In this document: positions 53,107-62,258 of the stretch, in pieces
How the letters are laid out: each line of letters begins with the position of its first letter
Position numbering within the stretch: position 1 is the stretch's first letter
Assembly (NCBI RefSeq): GCF_947648125.1
Contig: NZ_CANSMR010000019.1
Location: forward strand, 62,001 to 126,000
Reading direction: 5' to 3'
Source: an uncultured Bradyrhizobium sp.
Lineage (GTDB): Bacteria; Pseudomonadota; Alphaproteobacteria; Rhizobiales; Xanthobacteraceae
Length of the DNA stretch: 64,000 nt
Notes under the pieces: generated by a model
The model's database searches: none
Told to the model about the DNA's origin: nothing
Seen by the model: only the letters and a program-made list of their open reading frames with translations
Translations under genes and position numbers: made by a program

Positions 53107-53538
53107 TCACAGCTGGTTTTCGCGCTCGACCTGAAGGGCAATCGCCTGCCGGCGGGCCATGATCGCGGTCATGGTGAGGCGTTCGGCCTCTACCGCGGAC
53201 AGCGCCGCCAATTCCACCGCGACCGTGGCCATTTGCTCGATCAGATCGGCGCGGGCGTGCAGCTGCGCGGTTTGCCGTTGGCTGACCCATCTCGACAGGG
53301 TTTCCGGCGCGAGTGCGGCGTCGCGTTCGAGGCCCGCGCGCAATGCCTCGCGAAGCGCTGCGGCGCGTTCGGAGGACTCCTGGACGGCTACCTGCAATTC
53401 TTGCGTCCGGCTCACGAATTCCTTGTCACGAGCAACGGCGCCCCCAGCGAATAGTCCGTTGATGTTGCCAAGGCTCACCTGCAGGCGAGCCAAATGGAGG
53501 CACAAATCCTCACCGAATTGAGCCAAATTGCCGTTCAT
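53107..53538 (-). CDS. Hypothetical coiled-coil protein
   Basis: 143 residues from the ATG at 53538, after a GAGGA site. The frame reaches 53757, but the extra residues look non-coding and overlap the promoter of the AraC gene. It is almost entirely helical and charged: NGNLAQFGEDLCLHLARLQ, KEFVSRTQELQVAVQESSERAAALREALRAGLERD, MTAIMARRQAIALQVERENQ. No signal peptide and no family recognised; it may be a scaffold or adaptor. Divergent from the AraC gene. Confidence 0.7.
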   Translation of the reverse strand: MNGNLAQFGEDLCLHLARLQVSLGNINGLFAGGAVARDKEFVSRTQELQVAVQESSERAAALREALRAGLERDAALAPETLSRWVSQRQTAQLHARADLIEQMATVAVELAALSAVEAERLTMTAIMARRQAIALQVERENQL

Positions 53539-53735
53539 CAAATCCTCGTCTGATCGATGTACGCAACTCTCGCGCGGCGGTAGGTCGCAGCCAACTAAAA
53601 TCTTGCAAATTCCATGCGGCTCACGGAAACGCCGCATCAGCGTGTGGAAGCATTCTTTTTGGAACGATTTACTGGCCATGCGATGGGGTGGGGAATAACC
53701 ATCGGCTGGGTGTGCAGAATCTCGACGGGGCTCCG

Positions 53736-54659
53736 ATGGACGACACCGATACTTCATCCGACGGCTTTTATGGCCGTCGACTGGCCTCGCACCTCGGAAT
53801 GGAAGGCGATTGCGTTCGCAAGATCAATCGCCACGGCAAGCTTGCGCTTGCCATCACGCGATTGACATGTACCCGCTTTGTTCGTGAGCGGACCGCGGCG
53901 ATTCCGTCGGAGCCGGCATTCAGCATCCTCCATCAACTGGGCGATCTGGATCGGCACTCATGCTGGCTCGCCGGCCGCCAGAGGTATTCCGGATCGTTCG
54001 GTGCGGGCACGGTGAGCGTCATCGACCTGCGCGACAATCCGCAGTGTGAGTTCAGAGGCCCGTTTGATGCGCTCCAGTATTACATCCCGCGCCGCGCTCT
54101 TGACGACTTCGCCTACGAGAACAGCGCGAAGCCGGTCTCCACGCTGAAGTGGACCCGTGACCGGCGCGATCCCTACCTGTCCACGCTTTCAAACGTTCTC
54201 TTGAACGCCCTCGAAGAGGAGAGCGCGAACAATCAACTCTTCGTCGATCAACTCGGACTGAGCTTGCTCGCCCATTTTGCGCAGACCTACGGCGATCTCG
54301 GCTCGCGCGCGGGCGTTCAGGAGGGTGGATTGGCGCCGTGGCAGGAGCGCCGTGCCAAGGAGATCATGCGTGCCCGCCTTGCCAGCGGATTGACGATCGC
54401 CGATGTTGCGGCCGAATGCAGGCTGACGCCGAGCCATTTTGCCCGCTCGTTCCGGCGCAGCACGGGTATCGCTCCCCACGAATACCTCTCCCGGCTCCGG
54501 ATCGATGAGGCCAAGCGCCTGATGACAACCACCAAGCTGCCGTTGGCGGATATCGCGCTGATCTGCGGGTTCGGTGACCAGAGCTATTTCACCCGGGTCT
54601 TCTCGCGCAGCGTGGGAACGAGCCCCGGTGCCTGGCGCAGGGCTCGTTCTGAAGGCTGA
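53736..54659 (+). CDS. AraC family transcriptional regulator
   Basis: 307 residues from the ATG at 53736 (MDDTDTSSDGFYGRRL). The N-terminal half contains FRGPFDALQYYIPRRALDDFAYENSA, as in AraC proteins near oxidoreductase genes. The C-terminal helix-turn-helix pair is complete (LTIADVAAECRLTPSHFARSFRRSTGIAPHEYL and LPLADIALICGFGDQSYFTRVFSRSVGTSPGAWRR). It converges with the isochorismatase/hydrolase operon and is the nearest candidate regulator of it. Confidence 0.9.
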   Translation: MDDTDTSSDGFYGRRLASHLGMEGDCVRKINRHGKLALAITRLTCTRFVRERTAAIPSEPAFSILHQLGDLDRHSCWLAGRQRYSGSFGAGTVSVIDLRDNPQCEFRGPFDALQYYIPRRALDDFAYENSAKPVSTLKWTRDRRDPYLSTLSNVLLNALEEESANNQLFVDQLGLSLLAHFAQTYGDLGSRAGVQEGGLAPWQERRAKEIMRARLASGLTIADVAAECRLTPSHFARSFRRSTGIAPHEYLSRLRIDEAKRLMTTTKLPLADIALICGFGDQSYFTRVFSRSVGTSPGAWRRARSEG

Positions 54660-54676
54660 CCGGCTTCCGCCGAAGC

Positions 54677-55303
54677 CTAGGTCGGATGGATCATGCCACG
54701 CGCGTAAGACAGTCCGATCCCGTATCCGCCGCCATGGGCCTCGACGATGGCTCGCGCATGGTCATATGTCTCCCGGCGGGTCCAGTCCCGCTGCAACTCC
54801 AGAAGGACCTGGATCCATGATGTCGGCCGTGCTCCCGCGGCCTCCATGCGGCGAAGAGCCAGGTCATGACCGACCGTGGTGAGACCTCCGCAGGCATCGC
54901 CGACCACGTAGACCTCGAGCCCGGTGGCCAACGCCGATAGAACGGTGAAGCTGACGCATGCTTCGGTCAGCAGTCCCGATACGATGAGACGCCGCCGGCC
55001 AGTTGCGAGAATCTTCCCGCGCGCGTTGTCGTCTTCCCAGACATTCATGTTGCGCCGTTCGATCGGGACGATGCCGGGCAAGGCCGCACTGATCGCCGGC
55101 ATCAGCGGACCGCTGTAGACTTTCGTCGCAGAGGTCGAGGCAATGACCGGAAGGCTGAACGCCGTGGCCGTCTTGGCCAGGGCGACCACGTTGTTGAGGA
55201 GGACTTGCCGGTCGATCGAGCTAACGCCGAAGGCGAGCCCGGCCTGCTGGTCTGCGAACAGGAGCGCGCAGTCTTTCGATTCGAGAAGGGGAGCGTCAGT
55301 CAT
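54677..55303 (-). CDS. Isochorismatase-fold cysteine hydrolase (YcaC-like)
   Basis: 208 residues from the ATG at 55303 (MTDAPLLESKDCALLFADQQ). Asp18 in LFADQQ and Cys116 in LLTEACVSF are at the positions of the family's catalytic Asp and Cys. The cis-peptide region is before it (IVSGLL). The family Lys is not obvious by eye, since Arg83/Arg84 sit near its usual place, so activity is not certain. It lies 14 bases downstream of the alpha/beta hydrolase gene in one operon. A paralogue with the same residue numbers lies at 56477-57115. Confidence 0.87.
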   Translation of the reverse strand: MTDAPLLESKDCALLFADQQAGLAFGVSSIDRQVLLNNVVALAKTATAFSLPVIASTSATKVYSGPLMPAISAALPGIVPIERRNMNVWEDDNARGKILATGRRRLIVSGLLTEACVSFTVLSALATGLEVYVVGDACGGLTTVGHDLALRRMEAAGARPTSWIQVLLELQRDWTRRETYDHARAIVEAHGGGYGIGLSYARGMIHPT

Positions 55304-55317
55304 GTGTTCACCCAATG

Positions 55318-56133
55318 TCACGACTTGAGGAATTCGAGCAGATCCGCGTTGAGCTGGTCCGCGTGGGTCGTGGCGGTCGCGTGCGGAGCGCCGGGATAGA
55401 CCTTGAGCGTGGCGGACTTGATCATCTCGGCCGCGAGCTTGCCGGTGTACTGAAGCGGGACCACCTGATCGTCGTCGCCGTGGACCACGAGCGTCGGAAC
55501 GTTGATCTTCGCCATATCCAGGCGGAAGTCGGTTTCGGAGAACGCCGTCACGCAGTCGATCGTCGCCTTGATGGAGGCCTGCAAGCCGATCTGCAGTGTC
55601 TGCTTGAAAACACCCAGGGAGACTTTGGTGCCGTGGTTGGTCCCGTAGAAGAGCGGGCTGAAATCGTCCAGGAATTGCGGACGATCCTTGGCGAGGCCGG
55701 CCTTGATGCCATCGAAGACGGCCTTGTCGACACCGTCATGGTCTGCCGTCTTGCCGAACAACGGCGTCACGGCGCTCACCAAGGCCAGCTTTGACACCTG
55801 CGAGGAGCCGTGGCGTGCGATGTAGCGCACGATGTCTCCGCCGCCCATCGAGAAGCCGACCAGGGTGATGCCCGTGAGCTCGAGATGCTTGATGAGTTCG
55901 GCGATGTCATCTGCGAACGTATCGTAGTCGTAGCCTTCCCAGGGCTGGCCCGACCGGCCAAAGCCGCGGCGATCGAACGCCACGGCGCGGAAGCCGTGAC
56001 TGGCGAAGAACAGCATCTGGGCGTCCCACATGTCCGCGCTGAGCGGCCAGCCATGGCTGAACAGGATCGGCTTCCCGCTGCCCCAATCCTTGAAGTAGAG
56101 GTCGGTACCGTCCCGTAATTTCAGCAGCGCCAT
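55318..56133 (-). CDS. Alpha/beta hydrolase, non-heme chloroperoxidase/esterase type
   Basis: 271 residues from the ATG at 56133 after AGGGGAG; a longer frame to 56361 is not needed. The fold is complete: oxyanion FSHGWPLSADMW, AFDRRGFGRSGQP, nucleophile Ser95 in VGFSMGGGD, acid in VHGDDDQVVP, and His in GAPHATATTH. Proteins of this group are esterases or perhydrolases of about 275 residues, cytoplasmic. It is first in a two-gene operon with an isochorismatase-fold protein. Confidence 0.9.
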   Translation of the reverse strand: MALLKLRDGTDLYFKDWGSGKPILFSHGWPLSADMWDAQMLFFASHGFRAVAFDRRGFGRSGQPWEGYDYDTFADDIAELIKHLELTGITLVGFSMGGGDIVRYIARHGSSQVSKLALVSAVTPLFGKTADHDGVDKAVFDGIKAGLAKDRPQFLDDFSPLFYGTNHGTKVSLGVFKQTLQIGLQASIKATIDCVTAFSETDFRLDMAKINVPTLVVHGDDDQVVPLQYTGKLAAEMIKSATLKVYPGAPHATATTHADQLNADLLEFLKS

Positions 56134-56476
56134 CAATTGCTCCCCTATGGAGGCGATGGCCGCGCACAGATATGTCGGGCCAGCCTCCGCCAAACTCATC
56201 GATGGAAGCCCCCGTGGCTTGGACGGCCTCGGCGCTGTTTGCACGGGCTCGCGGTCTCGGCCGAGCGCGCCGTCTGCAAGCTCCGAAGGGCGCGATCCCG
56301 GAGCGAGACATCTCCGAGTGCAGTTTTGTTGCACGCAAGCCTTCATCGCGACTTCGTCCAAGCAGCGACCAACCTGTCCAAGCGGCGGCGCCGCCTCGGG
56401 TCATACACTCGAAGCCGTGCGGACGCTGGATGTCATTCGCTCCGGCCGGCAATCGTCAATTCAAGGAGAAATCTCG
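56134..56476. other. Divergent intergenic region
   Basis: This 343-base stretch separates the hydrolase operon from the second isochorismatase-fold gene. I see Shine-Dalgarno sequences at both ends (TCAAGGAGA before 56477) but no FNR box, long repeat or convincing gene inside. Confidence 0.6.
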
Positions 56477-57115
56477 ATGTCCAAACTCGATATGCTGACC
56501 CCAGACAACAGCGCCATTGCGCTCATCGACTACCAGCCGGCGATGTACCAGGGTGTCCAGTCGCACGACCGCCTCGTGGTGTTCAACAACGTCCAGATCC
56601 TGGCGAAGGCCGCCAAGCTGTTCAAGATTCCGACCGTGCTCTCCACGGTGGCGAAGGATTCGTTTTCCGGGCCATTCATGCCTGAAGTCGCCGAGCTCTT
56701 CCCCAATCACGACATCATCGACCGCACCTCGATGAACTCCTGGCTCAATGCCAATTTTCGCAAGGCGGTCGCGGCGACCGGGCGCAAGAAGTTCGTGATC
56801 GGCGGTCTCTGGACCGAGGCCTGCGTGATGTTTCCGGCGCTGGACATGCTGAAGGAAGGCTATGAGGTCTACATCCCGGCGGATGCATGCGGCGACCTCT
56901 CCATGGAATGCCACAACCGCTCGATGGATCGCCTGGTGCAGGCCGGCGCGGTTCCGATCACCTCGTGCCAGTACGCGTTCGAGTTGCAGCAGGACTGGGC
57001 GCGCACCGAGACCTACGACGGCATGATGGAGATCCTGAAGGCGCATTCGCCTTACGGCATCCAGATCCGCTTCTCGAAGTGGGCGCTCGGCGAGCATGCG
57101 TCGGAGGCTGGCTAA
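56477..57115 (+). CDS. Isochorismatase-fold cysteine hydrolase (YcaC-like), second copy
   Basis: 212 residues from the ATG at 56477, after AAGGAGA. Asp18 (ALIDYQPAMYQG) and Cys116 (LWTEACVMFPALDML) match the nucleophile and general-acid positions of the family. SMNSWLNANFRKAVAATGRKK and the late YAFELQQDWARTETYDGMMEI parallel the first copy (LLELQRDWTRRETYDHA). The family substrate is often unknown; related enzymes hydrolyse amides or hydroxamates. It is divergent from the copy at 54677. Confidence 0.9.
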   Translation: MSKLDMLTPDNSAIALIDYQPAMYQGVQSHDRLVVFNNVQILAKAAKLFKIPTVLSTVAKDSFSGPFMPEVAELFPNHDIIDRTSMNSWLNANFRKAVAATGRKKFVIGGLWTEACVMFPALDMLKEGYEVYIPADACGDLSMECHNRSMDRLVQAGAVPITSCQYAFELQQDWARTETYDGMMEILKAHSPYGIQIRFSKWALGEHASEAG

Positions 57116-57116
57116 C

Positions 57117-57203
57117 GCATGATCCGGAAAATTGCGAAGCGGTGTTTCGAATAGATCGTGCTCAAGCAAGGGGCTAACGCGCGATGAGCTGATCTCATCG
57201 CGC
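57117..57203. repeat. Rhizobial intergenic palindrome plus hairpin
   Basis: GCATGATCCGGAAAATTGCG, followed by AGCGGTGTTTCGAATAGATC and GTGCTCAAG, has the outline of a dispersed palindrome I recall from Bradyrhizobium intergenic regions (GCATGATCCGGAAAA ... GATCATGC). It is followed by a perfect stem, GCGCGATGAG at 57179-57188 with CTCATCGCGC at 57194-57203, which may also terminate the gene before it. Copy number cannot be judged from this window. Confidence 0.65.
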
Positions 57204-57247
57204 CTTAGGCCGCCTGATTTCTCCCTCCATCCTCCGAGAGGGGTGTG

Positions 57248-57532
57248 ATGAAGATCTACATTCTGTCCCTTGGCGCCGGCCTGCTGGTCGGCGTCATCTA
57301 CAGCCTGCTCAACGTACGTTCGCCCGCTCCTCCTCTGGTGGCGCTGGTCGGTCTGCTCGGCATCCTGGTCGGCGAGCAGATCGTTCCGGTCGCCAGGCAG
57401 ATCGTCGTCGGCGAGGGCCTCGCCGCCGCATGGCGGCAGGCGAAATGCGCGCCTCACATGTTCGGCCTGCTGCCGGGGCGGCACGCCGAGGAAATCAAGA
57501 CAACCACAGATGTTGCGGAGAAGGCGTCATGA
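57248..57532 (+). CDS. XapX domain membrane protein (DUF1427)
   Basis: 94 residues from the ATG at 57248, preceded by GAGAGGGG. Two hydrophobic helices (KIYILSLGAGLLVGVIYSLLN; LVALVGLLGILVGEQIVPVARQ) with the XapX/DUF1427 pattern LxAGxLVGxxYxLLxVxSPAPPxxALxGLLGIxxGE. A polar tail of about 40 residues follows. It overlaps the amidohydrolase start by 4 bases. In other genomes this little domain sits next to amidohydrolases; the role is unknown. Confidence 0.88.
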   Translation: MKIYILSLGAGLLVGVIYSLLNVRSPAPPLVALVGLLGILVGEQIVPVARQIVVGEGLAAAWRQAKCAPHMFGLLPGRHAEEIKTTTDVAEKAS

Positions 57533-59406
57533 GCGCTCCTGATACGATTCTGCATCGCGGCCTGTTCACCACGCTCGACCGGTCCAACCCGGCCGCGAGC
57601 GCCGTCGCCATCAAGGACGGGCGCTTCACGGCGGTCGGCCACGACCACGACGTGATGAAACTCGCCGGACCATCGACCAGGGTGATCGATCTGAAGGGAC
57701 GGCGCGTCCTGCCCGGGCTGATCGACAATCATCTTCACATCATACGCGGCGGGCTCAACTTCAACATGGAGCTGCGTTGGGACGGCGTGTGGTCGCTGGC
57801 CGACGCGATGGCCATGTTGCGCAAGCAGGTCGCGATCACGCCGCCGCCGCAATGGGTGCGCGTCGTCGGCGGATTCACCGCGCACCAGTTCGCCGAGCGG
57901 CGCCTGCCGACGATCGACGAGCTCAACGCCGTCGCGCCGGATACGCCGGTCTTCATCCTCCATCTCTACGACCGCGCGATGCTCAATGCGGCAGCGCTGC
58001 GCGCCGTCGGCTACACCAAGGATACTCCGGAGCCTCCGGGCGGCGAGATCACGCGCGACGCGAAGGGCAACCCGACAGGGCTCCTGCTCGCCAAGCCGAA
58101 CGCCAACATCCTCTATGCGACGCTGGCCAAAGGACCGAAGCTGCCGTTCGATTACCAGGTCAATTCGACCCGGCACTTCATGCGTGAGTTGAACCGGCTC
58201 GGCGTCACCGGCGCGATCGACGCCGGCGGCGGCTTCCAGAACTACCCCGAGGACTATGCGGTCATCCAGAAGCTCTCGGACGAGGGGCAGCTCACGATCC
58301 GCCTGGCCTACAACCTCTTTACCCAGAAGCCGCAGGGTGAAAAGGACGATTTCCTGAACTGGACAAGGACCTCCAAGTACCAGCAGGGCACCGATTACTT
58401 CCGCCACAACGGCGCCGGAGAGATGCTGGTGTTCTCGGCAGCCGATTTCGAGGACTTCCGGGTCGCCCGGCCGGACATGCCGCCGGAGATGGAAGGCGAA
58501 CTCGAGGGCGTCGTTCGTATCCTCGTCCAGAACAAATGGCCATGGCGCCTGCACGCGACCTATGACGAGACGATCTCGCGTGCGCTCGATGTGTTCGAGA
58601 AGGTCAACCAGGACATGCCGCTGGACGGCCTGCATTGGTTCTTCGATCACGCCGAGACCATTTCCGACCAGTCGATCGATCGCATCGCCGCGCTCGGCGG
58701 CGGCATCGCCGTGCAGCACCGCATGGCCTATCAGGGTGAGTATTTCGTCGAACGCTACGGATATGGCGCGGCTGAAGCGACGCCACCCGTGAAGAAGATG
58801 CTCGATAAGGGCGTCAAGGTGTCCGCGGGCACCGACGCGACCCGGGTCGCATCCTACAATCCCTGGGTCTCGCTCGCCTGGCTTGTGACCGGCATGACGG
58901 TCGGCGGCTTGCGGCTCTATCCGCCGCGCAACTGCCTCGACCGCGAGACCGCGCTGCGGATGTGGACCGAGAATGTCACCTGGTTCTCGAATGAGGAAGG
59001 CAAGAAGGGACGTATCGAGGTCGGGCAGCTCGCCGATCTCATCGTTCCGGATCGCGACTATTTCTCATGCAGCGAAGCCGAGATCGCCGATACGTCGAGC
59101 GACCTCACGGTGGTCGGCGGCCGTATTGTCTACGGTGCCGGAGATTTCAAGGCGCTCGATACCAACGCACCACCGCCGGCGATGCCGGATTGGTCGCCGG
59201 TGCGCAGCTTCGGCGGCTATGGCGATTGGCTCGGAGCTGACGGCAAGGCAAAGGCCGTCAGAGCGAACGCCATGCAGATGTGCGGTTGCGCCAGTGGCTG
59301 CGGTGTGCACGGCCATGACCATGCCCGCGCCTGGACCGGCAAGCTGCCGCTTTCGGACCTCAAGAGCTTCTGGGGCGCGCTCGGCTGCGCCTGCTGGGCG
59401 GTTTGA
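57529..59406 (+). CDS. Amidohydrolase (YtcJ-like) with Cys/His-rich C-terminus
   Basis: 625 residues from the ATG overlapping the XapX stop. It is a composite beta-sandwich/TIM-barrel amidohydrolase: the metal-binding DNHLHIIRGG has His68 and His70, and LHATYDETISRALDVFE, HWFFDHAETIS and SAGTDATRVASYNPW carry later ligands. The last 60 residues (MQMCGCASGCGVHGHDHARA and GCACWAV) hold six cysteines and several histidines not expected in plain YtcJ proteins. They suggest an extra metal site. Substrate unknown. First enzyme of a tight plus-strand run. Confidence 0.88.
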   Translation: MSAPDTILHRGLFTTLDRSNPAASAVAIKDGRFTAVGHDHDVMKLAGPSTRVIDLKGRRVLPGLIDNHLHIIRGGLNFNMELRWDGVWSLADAMAMLRKQVAITPPPQWVRVVGGFTAHQFAERRLPTIDELNAVAPDTPVFILHLYDRAMLNAAALRAVGYTKDTPEPPGGEITRDAKGNPTGLLLAKPNANILYATLAKGPKLPFDYQVNSTRHFMRELNRLGVTGAIDAGGGFQNYPEDYAVIQKLSDEGQLTIRLAYNLFTQKPQGEKDDFLNWTRTSKYQQGTDYFRHNGAGEMLVFSAADFEDFRVARPDMPPEMEGELEGVVRILVQNKWPWRLHATYDETISRALDVFEKVNQDMPLDGLHWFFDHAETISDQSIDRIAALGGGIAVQHRMAYQGEYFVERYGYGAAEATPPVKKMLDKGVKVSAGTDATRVASYNPWVSLAWLVTGMTVGGLRLYPPRNCLDRETALRMWTENVTWFSNEEGKKGRIEVGQLADLIVPDRDYFSCSEAEIADTSSDLTVVGGRIVYGAGDFKALDTNAPPPAMPDWSPVRSFGGYGDWLGADGKAKAVRANAMQMCGCASGCGVHGHDHARAWTGKLPLSDLKSFWGALGCACWAV

Positions 59407-59407
59407 G

Positions 59408-59848
59408 ATGCATGCGAAGGCCGGCACGCCGCGCTGGGTCGCAGCCATCCTGTCCTGGTCGTGGCTGCTCCCGATCGCCAGGGGCGCGCTGGTCTCCGCC
59501 TTCCTGATCGGCGGCATCCAGAAGCTCGCCGATTTCCCGGCAGCGGTCGCCGAGCAGGCGCATTTCGGTCTGCAACCGGCCTGGCTGTGGGCCGTAGCGG
59601 CGATCGTCGTCGAGCTTGGCGGCTCGCTGCTGGTCATCGCCAACCGGTTCGTCTGGCTTGGCGCCGGCGGACTGGGCGTGCTCACTTTCGTGGCGATGCT
59701 GACGGCGAACGCATTCTGGCTGTCCACAGGCCACGAACGGTTCATGGCGATCAATGCGTTCTTCGAACACCTCGGCCTCATCGCCGGTCTTGTCGTCGTG
59801 ACGATCTGCGCTGAAAAGACGCAACCTCGTCGAATCAGCGAATCCTAG
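59408..59848 (+). CDS. DoxX family membrane protein
   Basis: 146 residues, with its ATG 1 base after the amidohydrolase stop. Four hydrophobic helices follow the DoxX outline (RGALVSAFLIGGIQKLADFPAAV; LQPAWLWAVAAIVVELGGSLLVI; GVLTFVAMLTANAFW; FFEHLGLIAGLVVVTICAE). The GGIQKL and ELGGSLLV segments are typical. DoxX proteins are inner-membrane components linked to redox or thiol stress in some bacteria; the partner here is unknown. Confidence 0.87.
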   Translation: MHAKAGTPRWVAAILSWSWLLPIARGALVSAFLIGGIQKLADFPAAVAEQAHFGLQPAWLWAVAAIVVELGGSLLVIANRFVWLGAGGLGVLTFVAMLTANAFWLSTGHERFMAINAFFEHLGLIAGLVVVTICAEKTQPRRISES

Positions 59849-59873
59849 TCCAATCTCGCTCAAGGAGTTGTCC

Positions 59874-60827
59874 ATGAAACGGCTATCGGCATCGATCCTG
59901 CTCTTGTCGGTTGCGGCTCTTGCCGCAACGGCGCCGGCGGTCGCCAGGGATGCGGGAAAGGCCGGCAGGGAGATAGTTGCGGTGGCGCCGCAGTACGATA
60001 CGACGCATGTCTATGTCGCGCCGGATGACGTGGACAAGTTCGTGTCGAGCTTTCTGGCGACTTTCGGCGGCCAGAGCACCAAGCAGGTTGTTGCAACGGT
60101 CACGCCCACGCCGAGCAGCACGACCTCGCAGCTGCTTCAGACGCCGGTCGGGACGGTCTCGCTGTTCGGCTTCAAGACGCCGGTGCCGTATCCGTTCGGC
60201 GCCGAACGGAACGGATATCTTGTCAGCGATATCGACGTTGCGATCAAGGCCGCCCGTGCGGCGGGCGCCGACGTGATCGTCACGACGTTTCCGGATCCGA
60301 TCGGACGCGACGCCGTGATCCAGTGGCCGGGCGGCGTCAATATGCAGATCTACTGGCACACGACCAAGCCGAACTACGCCGCCTTCGAGAGGATCCCGGA
60401 GAACCGGGTCTACGTTTCGGCGGACCGAGCGGATGCGTTCGTGCGGAGCTTCCTTACCTTCTCGCGCGGGAAGGTCGTGTCGCAAACCGCGAAGGCCCCG
60501 GGGATCGAGATCGGCAAGACGGGACAGACTTACAAGCGGATTCGCATCGAATCGACATTCGGCAAGATGGTCGTTCTCGTGACCGACGGTCAGCTGCCCT
60601 ATCCCTACGGCCGCGAGACGACGGGCTATGAGGTGGCGGATCTCGACGCGACGCTTGCCAAAGCAAAGACGGCCGGAGCCGCTGTCCTCGTCGAACCCTA
60701 CACATCCGAAGGAAGGTCCGCGGCGATCGTGCAGTTTCCGGGCGGTTACATCGCGGAGATACATGCGACGTCTGCCAAACATGCTGCCCGTGCAGACCAG
60801 CAGCCTCCTGAACGCGCCTTGAAGTAA
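59874..60827 (+). CDS. Exported VOC/glyoxalase-like protein
   Basis: 317 residues from the ATG at 59874, following AAGGAG. A signal peptide (ending APAVA) is followed by two similar halves, each with a VOC-like pattern: THVYVAPDDVDKFVSSFLATFGG ... GVNMQIYWHTTKP and NRVYVSADRADAFVRSFLTFSRG ... GGYIAEIHATSAK. FGFKTPVPYPFGAERNGYLVSDIDVAI and LPYPYGRETTGYEVADLDATL are also internal repeats. Being exported is unusual for this fold; function unknown. Its last base overlaps the next start. Confidence 0.78.
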   Translation: MKRLSASILLLSVAALAATAPAVARDAGKAGREIVAVAPQYDTTHVYVAPDDVDKFVSSFLATFGGQSTKQVVATVTPTPSSTTSQLLQTPVGTVSLFGFKTPVPYPFGAERNGYLVSDIDVAIKAARAAGADVIVTTFPDPIGRDAVIQWPGGVNMQIYWHTTKPNYAAFERIPENRVYVSADRADAFVRSFLTFSRGKVVSQTAKAPGIEIGKTGQTYKRIRIESTFGKMVVLVTDGQLPYPYGRETTGYEVADLDATLAKAKTAGAAVLVEPYTSEGRSAAIVQFPGGYIAEIHATSAKHAARADQQPPERALK

Positions 60828-62257
60828 TGGTCGTCATGCCGGCATGGATCGACACACGAATTGCCAGGACGCTATTGCCCCTTCTGGCGATCGCGTCCTC
60901 AGTCCATGCCGCCGTTGCGTCGGATGCGGATGACGCAACGGCGAAGCGACCTGCGATCCAAGCCAACCGATGGGCCGAGGATTGGTCGGTGCTTGCCGAT
61001 CCCAGGTTGCGGACCGAACCTTTCGACGGGCTCAAATACATTCCCCTGTGGGCCACGGATCCGAAGAGCTACATCTCACTCGGGGCCACGTTGCGCGAGC
61101 GCTTCGAGTCGAATAGTGCGTCGGCATTTGGAACCAGCAACACCCCCGCGGACAGCTATCTCCTGCAACGGCTTCAAGTTCATGCCGACGTGCATTTCGA
61201 CGAAAACTGGCGGGCGTTCGTCCAGCTCGAGGACGACCGCGCCTTCGACAAGCAGAACGTCTCCTCGGTCGACCAGGACCGCCTCGATCTGCGACTGGCA
61301 TTCATCGAGTATGTGAACACCACTGCGGCGGGCACCTTCAAGGCGCGCGCCGGACGTCAGGATTTTGCGTTCGACCTGCAGCGCTTCGTTTCATCGCGGG
61401 ACGGACCGAACGTGCGGCAATCCTTCGACGCGATCTGGGCCGATTGGGAGAGCGGTGCGTGGCGCATCCTCGGATTCGTCAGCCGGCCCGTCCAATATTT
61501 GGACGGGCGTCCGTTCGACGACACGTCGAACGACCGCTTCAAGTTCAGTACGCTGCGCGTGGAACGGAAGGTGTTCGGAAACGACGAGCTGTCCGGCTAT
61601 TATTCGCTCTATGAGCGCAGCGACGCCAAGTATCTCGACGCGCGCGGCGATGAGCAGCGGCATGTTCTGGACATACGGTTCGCAGGCAAGGGCGCAGGGT
61701 TCGATTGGGACCTCGAGGCCATGGGGCAGGCCGGCCAGGTCGGTACGACGGACGTGCGGGCCTGGGCGGTCGGTGCGCGGACGGGCTATACCTTTTCCGA
61801 TGTGACGTGGCAGCCGCGCATCGGCCTGCAGCTTGACGCGGCGTCGGGCGACCGCCACCCCGGTGACGGTGTGATCGAGACCTTCAATCCGCTGTTTCCG
61901 AACGGCTACTATTTCACGCTGGGTGGCTACACGGGGTATGCCAATCTCATCCATCTCAAGCCTGCGATCTTCGTCAATCCCACGGATCGGCTGAAAGTGA
62001 TGGCGGCGGTTGCTTTCCAGTGGCGTCAGACGACGGCTGATGCGGTCTATGTCCAACCGAATGTGCCGGTCGCGGGAACGGCCGGAACCGGCAGCGCGTG
62101 GACGGGGGCTTACGGGCAGTTGCGCCTCGACTACGCCTTCAACGATCATCTCACCGGCGCGATCGAAGCGGTACACTTCGCCGTCGGCAATACGATTCTC
62201 GGCGCCGGCGGGCACACCAGCAACTATCTCGGTCTCCAACTCCAATACGGCTGGTAG
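60827..62257 (+). CDS. Alginate-export (AlgE) family outer-membrane porin
   Basis: 476 residues (alternative start at 60836). A signal peptide ends near ASSVHAA. The barrel domain has SYISLGATLRERFES, LLQRLQVHADVHFDENWRAFVQLEDDRAF, TFKARAGRQDFAFDLQRFVSSRDGPNVRQSFDAI and an aromatic C-terminal LGLQLQYGW. This matches the alginate_exp porin family, which in rhizobia may carry other anionic or aromatic solutes. Last barrel of the run starting at 57248; coupled by overlap with the previous gene. Confidence 0.88.
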   Translation: MVVMPAWIDTRIARTLLPLLAIASSVHAAVASDADDATAKRPAIQANRWAEDWSVLADPRLRTEPFDGLKYIPLWATDPKSYISLGATLRERFESNSASAFGTSNTPADSYLLQRLQVHADVHFDENWRAFVQLEDDRAFDKQNVSSVDQDRLDLRLAFIEYVNTTAAGTFKARAGRQDFAFDLQRFVSSRDGPNVRQSFDAIWADWESGAWRILGFVSRPVQYLDGRPFDDTSNDRFKFSTLRVERKVFGNDELSGYYSLYERSDAKYLDARGDEQRHVLDIRFAGKGAGFDWDLEAMGQAGQVGTTDVRAWAVGARTGYTFSDVTWQPRIGLQLDAASGDRHPGDGVIETFNPLFPNGYYFTLGGYTGYANLIHLKPAIFVNPTDRLKVMAAVAFQWRQTTADAVYVQPNVPVAGTAGTGSAWTGAYGQLRLDYAFNDHLTGAIEAVHFAVGNTILGAGGHTSNYLGLQLQYGW

Positions 62258-62258
62258 C

